From an uncultured Collinsella sp. (lineage in GTDB: Bacteria > Actinomycetota > Coriobacteriia > Coriobacteriales > Coriobacteriaceae), in contig CABURG010000016.1 in NCBI GenBank assembly GCA_902493835.1, positions 1-19,527 of the forward strand: a stretch of DNA of 19,527 nt, given 5' to 3'. Both the position numbers and the translations under genes were made by a program. Each line of letters opens with the position of its first letter. Positions within the stretch are counted from its first letter, which is position 1. The notes below the pieces were generated by a model that was given only the letters and a program-made list of their open reading frames with translations, had not been told where the DNA came from and did no database searches. Below, piece after piece: positions 15,367 to 19,527 of this stretch.

Positions 15367-17397
15367 CTACAGCTCGTTGGCCGCGTGATACGCCGTGCGA
15401 ATGGCGCTCGCGATGTCGGCGGTGCGCTCACCCGAGCAGTCGCCCACGCAGGTCACGGGCACCGTCACGCCGTCCAGGTCAAACGCGTTGGCCTTGGAGC
15501 CCACGGCCATCACCACGTAATCGCAGGCGATCTTCACCGGCTCCTCGGCGCCGTCCTCGGCGGTGCGAACGGCCTCCACGCCCTCGTCAGTAATGGCGGT
15601 CAGGCGGGTCTTCACGTGCTGCTCCACGTTGTGCTCGGCAAAGTCGCTCATAATCAGCGGCAGAATGGTCTCGGACTCGCCCGCGGCAATCTTGTCGAGC
15701 ATCTCCACGATCGCCACCTCGCAGCCGTGCTGCAGCAGATACTCGGCAGTCTCGGTGCCCACCAAGCCACCGCCAATGACGGCGGCGCGGCCCGTAAGCT
15801 CCACCTTGCCGGCCAGCACGTCCCAGCTCGAGACGACCTTCTCCGAGTCGGCGCCCGGAACGGGGATGACCACGTCGTGCGCGCCCACAGCCACAATCGC
15901 GGCGTCGGCGGCGTTGAGGTCCTCAGCGGTAGCGGCATGGTTGAGCTCAACCTTCACGCCCAGGCCAGGCAGAATCTTCTCGTAGTACTCGACCGAGCGC
16001 ATGATCTCGTCCTTGCGCGGAGGCGCGGCCGCCAGCACAATCTGGCCGCCCAAGTGATCGCTCGCCTCGTAGATGGTCACGTCGTAGCCGCGCTTGGCCG
16101 CCACGCGCGCGGCCTCCAGGCCGGCAATACCGCCGCCCACCACGGCGATCTTCTTGTCGCCCTCGCCCGGCTTGATGGCGATGGTCGCCTCGTCGCCGTT
16201 CTCGGCATTGAGCACGCACGAGATGTACTTGCGGTTTTGAATCGCATCGACGCAGCCCTTGTTGCAGTTGAGGCACTCGCGGATGGGTTCACCCGTGGCG
16301 GCCTTCAGCGCAATGTCGGGGTCGCACATGAGCGAGCGGCCGTAAGCGATGATGTCGGCCGAGCCGTCTTCCAGAATCTTCTCGCCGGCCTCGACCGAGA
16401 CAACACGGCCGACGGTTGCCACCGGCACGGAGACCAGGGCCTTGACGCGCTCGGCCACGGGCAGCGTCCAGTTGTAGGGCATGGCGCCCATGGGCGGAAT
16501 GGTGTCGCCCATGTTGCCGGTGTGGTTGGCCTGTGCGACCTGGATCATATCGATGCCTGCGCCCTCGAGCAGCTTGGCGAACTCGCAGGCCTCGTCGGGT
16601 AGCAAGCCGCCCTTGCCGCGCGGCGTGCCGTCGGGGTTCTCCATGATCACGGGGAGCTTGTACTCCACCATCAGCTGCGGCGCGGCTTCCTTAATGGCGG
16701 CGACGACCTCGAGCGCGTAGCGGACGCGGTTCTCGAACGAGCCGCCGTACTCGTCGGTGCGCTTGTTAAGGATTGCCGAGCACAGCGAGCCCACCAGACG
16801 GTCGCCGTGGACCTCGATGGCGTCGATGCCGGCCTGCTGCGCACGGGCGGCCGAGGCAGCGATGGCCTCCTTGATCTGGGTGAGCTGCTCCACGCTGGCC
16901 TCGTTCACAAAGTGCTGCATGTCGTGGTGCAGCTTGGCGTAGGCCTGGTTGCGGATCTCGTTGGACTCGGCCATCTTGGCGGCAAAGGTTTCCTCGTCGC
17001 CGGCGGCCTTGGCCTCCTGCGCGGCCTTGGCGGCGGCCATGGAACCCATGACCATGCGGCCGACACCGGGCACGTCGTACTCGGGGTGGAACAGCTGCAG
17101 CGCGACCTTGGCACCGTGCTTGTGGACGGCATCGGCCAGGGCCTTAAACGTGGGGATCTGGACGTTGGTCGCCAGCTTGGGCGTGGGGCTCGCGGTCATG
17201 ACGGGAGCAACGTCGCCGATGACGATGTAACTCACGCCGCCACGGGCCAAGCGCTCGTAAAAAGCCAGGCTGCGCTCGCCAATGGAGCCGTCACGCTCCT
17301 CGTAGCCGGTGGTCAGCGGCGGAAACATAATGCGGTTTTTGAGCTCAAGGGGGCCAACCGTAATGGGCTGAAGCAGCTTGGATGCAGGTGCGGTCAT
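15367..17397 (-). CDS. Old-yellow-enzyme-type reductase, FMN/4Fe-4S/FAD (2,4-dienoyl-CoA reductase/BaiCD-like superfamily)
   Basis: This 676-residue cytosolic flavoenzyme probably reduces an activated C=C bond with NAD(P)H. Numbering counts from an ATG two codons upstream (17403). An FMN TIM barrel spans about 8-360 (LKNRIMFPPLTTG near the start). A 4Fe-4S site follows, with C377-x2-C380-x3-C384-x11-C396. An FAD-binding Rossmann motif (IAVVGGGIAGLEAA) lies near 418 and an NAD(P)-type one (AVIGGGLVGTETAE) near 540. The usual barrel motif HxAHGYL is replaced by VHGDRLVG, so the expected catalytic Tyr is missing at that place. I prefer the ATG at 17397: AGAGAGGA lies six bases before it, but directly abuts the ATG at 17403. 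It looks monocistronic. The substrate is unknown; bile-acid, isoflavone or enoate reduction are all possible. Confidence 0.88.
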   Translation of the reverse strand: MTAPASKLLQPITVGPLELKNRIMFPPLTTGYEERDGSIGERSLAFYERLARGGVSYIVIGDVAPVMTASPTPKLATNVQIPTFKALADAVHKHGAKVALQLFHPEYDVPGVGRMVMGSMAAAKAAQEAKAAGDEETFAAKMAESNEIRNQAYAKLHHDMQHFVNEASVEQLTQIKEAIAASAARAQQAGIDAIEVHGDRLVGSLCSAILNKRTDEYGGSFENRVRYALEVVAAIKEAAPQLMVEYKLPVIMENPDGTPRGKGGLLPDEACEFAKLLEGAGIDMIQVAQANHTGNMGDTIPPMGAMPYNWTLPVAERVKALVSVPVATVGRVVSVEAGEKILEDGSADIIAYGRSLMCDPDIALKAATGEPIRECLNCNKGCVDAIQNRKYISCVLNAENGDEATIAIKPGEGDKKIAVVGGGIAGLEAARVAAKRGYDVTIYEASDHLGGQIVLAAAPPRKDEIMRSVEYYEKILPGLGVKVELNHAATAEDLNAADAAIVAVGAHDVVIPVPGADSEKVVSSWDVLAGKVELTGRAAVIGGGLVGTETAEYLLQHGCEVAIVEMLDKIAAGESETILPLIMSDFAEHNVEQHVKTRLTAITDEGVEAVRTAEDGAEEPVKIACDYVVMAVGSKANAFDLDGVTVPVTCVGDCSGERTADIASAIRTAYHAANEL

Positions 17398-17449
17398 GGA
17401 CATTCCTCTCTTGTAGGCGCGGCGGCGATGTTGCCGCGTAGTTGTCTAG

Positions 17450-17479
17450 AGGATATGGCATGGGAATACAACAGCGCAA
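17450..17479 (-). promoter_or_regulatory. Possible promoter of the reductase gene
   Basis: On the minus strand TTGCGC, 18 bases, then TATCCT end about 52 bp upstream of the preferred ATG. The hexamers match only partly, so this is tentative. The palindrome array begins about 55 bp further upstream. Confidence 0.3.
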
Positions 17480-17533
17480 CGGAAATCGGCGGACAGCAGG
17501 TAGCGGCAGGTGGATGGGGCAGGGCGGCCCGTC

Positions 17534-17756
17534 GGTTTGTCTCAATCTGTAACAGTTACGCGGCAAAACTGGGTCTTACTGTTACAGATCGAGACAAACC
17601 AAACCCGCCTGCTAGAAAATCTCAATCTATAACAACAACTCGGCAAAATCCGTCCCTCGTGTTACAGATTTAGACAAACACGACCCAACCCACCGGTATA
17701 TCTCGATCTGTAACACCTAGCCGCCCAAATCGGGTCTAGATGTTACAGATCGAGAT
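17534..17756. repeat. Three tandem palindromes, 80/81-bp period
   Basis: Three units each consist of a left arm containing CTCxATCTxTAACA, a 23-26-bp interior, and a right arm containing TGTTACAGAT. Arms are at 17534-17555/17579-17600 (22 bp, one mismatch), 17619-17634/17660-17675 (three mismatches) and 17700-17715/17741-17756 (perfect 16 bp). Left arms start 80 and 81 bp apart, and right arms have the same spacing. Interiors share a CGGCAAAAxxxGGTC-like core. The array lies between the reductase gene and the tRNA terminator. It contains no ORF and no terminator T-tracts. Function is unknown: regulator sites, REP-type repeats or RNA hairpins are possible. Confidence 0.85.
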
Positions 17757-17800
17757 TTTGTTTGAGAGGCCGAGAATTGGACCGAAAACACGGTCCCGAA

Positions 17801-17835
17801 ATAACAAAAAAGCTCGCCGGCCAGGCCGACGAGCT
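17801..17835 (-). terminator. Rho-independent terminator of the tRNA gene
   Basis: A long, nearly perfect stem (AGCTCGCCGGCC against GGCCGACGAGCT, 17811-17835) is followed on the minus strand by TTTTTTGTTATTT. It starts 9 bp after the encoded CCA end of the tRNA. Confidence 0.88.
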
Positions 17836-17844
17836 GCAAGTTCT

Positions 17845-17921
17845 TGGTCGCGGGGGCAGGATTTGAACCTACGACCTCCGGGTTATGAGCCCGGCGAGCT
17901 ACCAGACTGCTCCACCCCGCA
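17845..17921 (-). tRNA. Initiator tRNA-Met (CAT anticodon), CCA encoded
   Basis: This 77-nt gene folds into a full cloverleaf with the anticodon CAT (complement of 17885-17887). Three consecutive G-C pairs end the anticodon stem (CCGGG/CCCGG) and the D stem has A11-U24, both hallmarks of the initiator. The acceptor stem has U1 opposite G72, a wobble pair where E. coli has the C1-A72 mismatch. The T loop is TTCAAAT. The discriminator A73 and CCA are encoded. It has its own promoter and terminator and no other tRNA beside it. Confidence 0.95.
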
Positions 17922-17952
17922 ATGTCTGGGCGCCTCATGTGCGCAAAAAAGA

Positions 17953-17981
17953 ATATTACGCGGGAGTTCGGTAAGCGGCAA
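17953..17981 (-). promoter_or_regulatory. Promoter of the initiator tRNA
   Basis: On the minus strand TTGCCG, 17 bases, then TAATAT lie about 32 bp upstream of the mature 5' end. Hexamers and spacing are close to the sigma-A consensus, giving a leader of about 25 nt to be removed by RNase P. Confidence 0.7.
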
Positions 17982-18074
17982 GGAAAATCTCGTAGAGCAT
18001 AATTCCTTCATATTTAAAACCCCTCAGCCCCTATCACCGTAAACGAATCGCAGCCGAGCGCCGTCGACGGCACG

Positions 18075-18082
18075 TATACAAT
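18075..18082 (+). promoter_or_regulatory. Possible -10 element for coaX
   Basis: TATACAAT lies about 37 bp upstream of the coaX start codon in otherwise GC-rich sequence. No good -35 hexamer is visible at the right distance, so the call is tentative. Confidence 0.3.
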
Positions 18083-18118
18083 GGTGCGCGTCCTTTTATG
18101 CCAACACCGGGAGTAGAC

Positions 18119-18892
18119 ATGCTGCTCGCTATCGATATGGGAAATACGCAGACGGCCATGGGCCTGTTTGACGGAGACGAGCTGGTGCAGTCGTGGCGTA
18201 TGCCCACCGACCGCTCCTATACCGCCGACGAGATCCATGTGCGCCTGATGGGTTTCTTTAAGATGTACGGCCTTTCGCTCGACGCGGTCGACGCGATCGC
18301 CTTTGCGGGCGTGGTGCCGCAGCTCTCGCGCGAATGGCACGCCGTGGCCGACCGCATTGCCGCAGACGCCATTGTCATTGGGCCGCAGACGGCCGCGGTG
18401 ACAAAGCTGCGCGCGGCGCGTCCCCAGGCCGTAGGCGCCGATCGCGTCGCTAACGCCGTTGCGGCCGAAACTTTCTACGGCGCGCCGGCAATCGTGGTGG
18501 ACTTTGGCACCGCGACCAATATCGACGTCATCGATGAGGGCGGTTATTACATTGGCGGAGCGATCGCGCCGGGCATCCGCATCTCCATGGACGCGCTTGC
18601 CGCCCGTGCCGCCAAGCTCGCCAGCGTACCGCTCGAGGCGCCCGAGCACGCCATCGGCCGCGATACCGAGGAGTGCATCAAGGTGGGCGCCGTGACGGGC
18701 GCCGCCGCCATGGCCGAGGGCCTGATCGCGCGCATGAAGCGCGAGCTGGGGCGCGAGGACGCCACTGTTATCGCCACGGGCGGCCTCGCCAGCATCGTCG
18801 CCGATTCGACCGACGCCTTCGACGTGGTTGACGGACAGCTCACCATCAAGGGCATCTGCGAAATCTACCGCCGCATGCAGGAGCTGGGATAG
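18119..18892 (+). CDS. coaX: Type III pantothenate kinase
   Basis: This 257-residue cytosolic enzyme phosphorylates pantothenate with ATP, the first committed step of coenzyme A synthesis. Motifs of the ASKHA-fold type III family are clear: MLLAIDMGNTQTAMGLF at the N-terminus (phosphate 1), GADRVANAVAA near 110 (substrate site), VDFGTATNIDVID near 127 with the conserved Asp, GGAIAPGI near 149, and ATGGLA near 219 (adenosine/phosphate 2). Length is normal (about 255). I start it at the ATG at 18119, which has GGAG five bases upstream and gives the usual family N-terminus; an in-frame ATG at 18098 lacks a ribosome site. Type III enzymes need a monovalent cation and resist CoA feedback. Confidence 0.95.
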   Translation: MLLAIDMGNTQTAMGLFDGDELVQSWRMPTDRSYTADEIHVRLMGFFKMYGLSLDAVDAIAFAGVVPQLSREWHAVADRIAADAIVIGPQTAAVTKLRAARPQAVGADRVANAVAAETFYGAPAIVVDFGTATNIDVIDEGGYYIGGAIAPGIRISMDALAARAAKLASVPLEAPEHAIGRDTEECIKVGAVTGAAAMAEGLIARMKRELGREDATVIATGGLASIVADSTDAFDVVDGQLTIKGICEIYRRMQELG

Positions 18893-18942
18893 AGCAAGGG
18901 GCTTAAGTCGAGCGCAAGCGGCGGACTAGGCAACGCATCAGT

Positions 18943-18985
18943 CCTATTCCTCAAAAACGAAATATTTTCAATTTTGAGGAATAGG
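18943..18985. repeat. 14-bp perfect inverted repeat after coaX
   Basis: CCTATTCCTCAAAA at 18943-18956 is the exact inverse of 18972-18985, separated by 15 AT-rich bases. It lies 50 bp after the coaX stop. The stem ends without a T-tract, so it may be a weak terminator or a dispersed repeat. Confidence 0.6.
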
Positions 18986-19012
18986 GCACTGGCAACCCAT
19001 TCCCCAGACAGG

Positions 19013-19048
19013 CGAAACCCTCCCCGGCACAGGCCGAAGAGGGCTTCG
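19013..19048 (-). terminator. Weak hairpin after the BirA-like gene
   Basis: CGAAACCCTC at 19013-19022 pairs with 19039-19048 with one mismatch, 35 bp beyond the stop codon of the minus-strand gene. No T-tract follows, so its role as a terminator is uncertain. Confidence 0.3.
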
Positions 19049-19083
19049 TTGTCATCGTTGTCTTTGAGCGCTGGCGCCCCGCG

Positions 19084-19527
19084 CTACAGCCCGCGAATTC
19101 GTACGGCCTCGGGCGGAAACTCCTGCTCGCCGGCATCGGTCTTGATAGTCGCACGACCCCAGATATCCAGGCCCGCAAACACACCGACCGCAAGCGGCAA
19201 ACCGTTGGGCGACACCGCCGCAACTTGGCGGCCCAGCAGCGGCACCATGTCGAAGTACTCGCCCAGCACGGGAGCCAGCGGCCCGGCGGCGCCCTGCGGC
19301 GTGTTGGCAACAACCGCCCAGGCGTCCACGCGGGCCAGCACGGCGGCGGCCAGCGCCTCGACCAGCGCTTCGTCAGCCACGTCCACACCAAGCTCGCTCA
19401 ACGCCGAATGCTCAATATCAACCGTCACCGCGGCAAACATGCCCGCAGCACCGGCACCGCCGTTGACGGCGACGCGCGCGAGCGACGTCTCAAACGCAGG
19501 CGCACCGCACACGATATCGCTCGGCCA
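19084..19527 (-). CDS. BirA-like biotin-protein ligase, C-terminal part (5' partial), active site altered
   Basis: The frame is open to the right edge, so the N-terminal part is outside the window; 147 residues are visible. The first residues read WPSDIV, matching the ligase motif KWPND with Asn replaced by Ser. The C-terminal 50 residues (LGRQVAAVSPNG, then VFAGLDIWGRATIKTDAGE) match the BirA C-terminal domain. Between them the usual Lys of the KxAG motif is absent and the GIGxNV strand reads AAVTVDIEHSAL. A biotin ligase attaches biotin to carboxylase carriers; this copy may be diverged or inactive. It is convergent with coaX; birA and coaX are often neighbours in bacteria, which supports the call. 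Confidence 0.68.
   Translation of the reverse strand, partial: WPSDIVCGAPAFETSLARVAVNGGAGAAGMFAAVTVDIEHSALSELGVDVADEALVEALAAAVLARVDAWAVVANTPQGAAGPLAPVLGEYFDMVPLLGRQVAAVSPNGLPLAVGVFAGLDIWGRATIKTDAGEQEFPPEAVRIRGL

Noticed and set aside
15186..15593. A plus-strand frame starting with GTG in the intergenic region
   Set aside because: It has no Shine-Dalgarno site, runs through the reductase terminator and into the antisense strand, and turns into Arg/Pro-rich nonsense.
15385..16602. A 405-codon plus-strand open frame over the reductase
   Set aside because: Antisense to a gene with clear FMN, Fe-S and FAD motifs; its translation is low-complexity and matches nothing I recognise.
15367..17397. 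Bile-acid-inducible BaiCD or BaiH
   Set aside because: Domain layout is shared, but no other bai genes are present and the catalytic loop differs, so the specific name is not supported.
15145..17458. The 12-bp sequence TAGAGGATATGG repeated at 15145 and 17447 as possible ends of a mobile segment around the reductase
   Set aside because: The match is short, there are no inverted ends and no recombinase, and one copy overlaps a possible promoter, so chance is the simpler explanation.
17534..17756. CRISPR array
   Set aside because: Only three units, each itself palindromic, with related rather than unique interiors, and no cas genes nearby.

Overview
The window most likely comes from a high-GC, Gram-positive anaerobe of the Coriobacteriia, probably Collinsella or a close relative. 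The clues are GC-rich coding sequence, a very large LPxTG surface protein built from streptococcal-pilin-type repeats, a group 4 (Ech-like) NiFe hydrogenase and strong Shine-Dalgarno sites. The genus is inferred from gene content; no marker gene proves it.

Layout. (1) 1-1609, plus strand: a two-component system, with a NarL-type histidine kinase cut by the left edge and a LuxR-type response regulator overlapping it by 4 bp. (2) 1610-2211: a gene-poor interval with two related inverted-repeat elements and several hairpins. (3) 2212-8424, minus strand: one 2,070-residue secreted adhesin or pilin-like protein with a signal peptide, a VWA domain, ten isopeptide-type repeats and an LPTTG anchor. 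(4) 8631-14236, minus strand: a compact operon for an energy-converting hydrogenase in the order echA-B-C-D-E-F. The two membrane subunits, EchA-like (antiporter) and EchB-like (NuoH), are fused into one 960-residue protein. (5) 14522-14917, minus strand: a solo double-HTH protein resembling IS3-family OrfA, with its own terminator. (6) 15367-17397, minus strand: an old-yellow-enzyme-type FMN/4Fe-4S/FAD reductase with its own terminator. (7) 17534-17756: three palindromes in tandem at an 80/81-bp period. (8) 17845-17921, minus strand: an initiator tRNA-Met with a clear promoter and terminator. (9) 18119-18892, plus strand: coaX, type III pantothenate kinase. (10) 19084-19527, minus strand: the C-terminal part of a BirA-like protein with an altered active site, running off the right edge.

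How it works together. The hydrogenase operon would couple electron transfer between ferredoxin and protons to ion movement across the membrane, which suits a fermentative gut anaerobe that makes or uses H2. No formate dehydrogenase or hydrogenase maturation gene is present here. The surface protein would be anchored by a sortase encoded elsewhere. The remaining genes look like independent transcription units.

The points most worth a second look are the EchA-EchB fusion, the tandem palindrome array upstream of the reductase, the two modular inverted-repeat elements near 1.7-2.1 kb, and the BirA-like protein that lacks usual catalytic residues. I did not find an unmistakable new multi-gene system.
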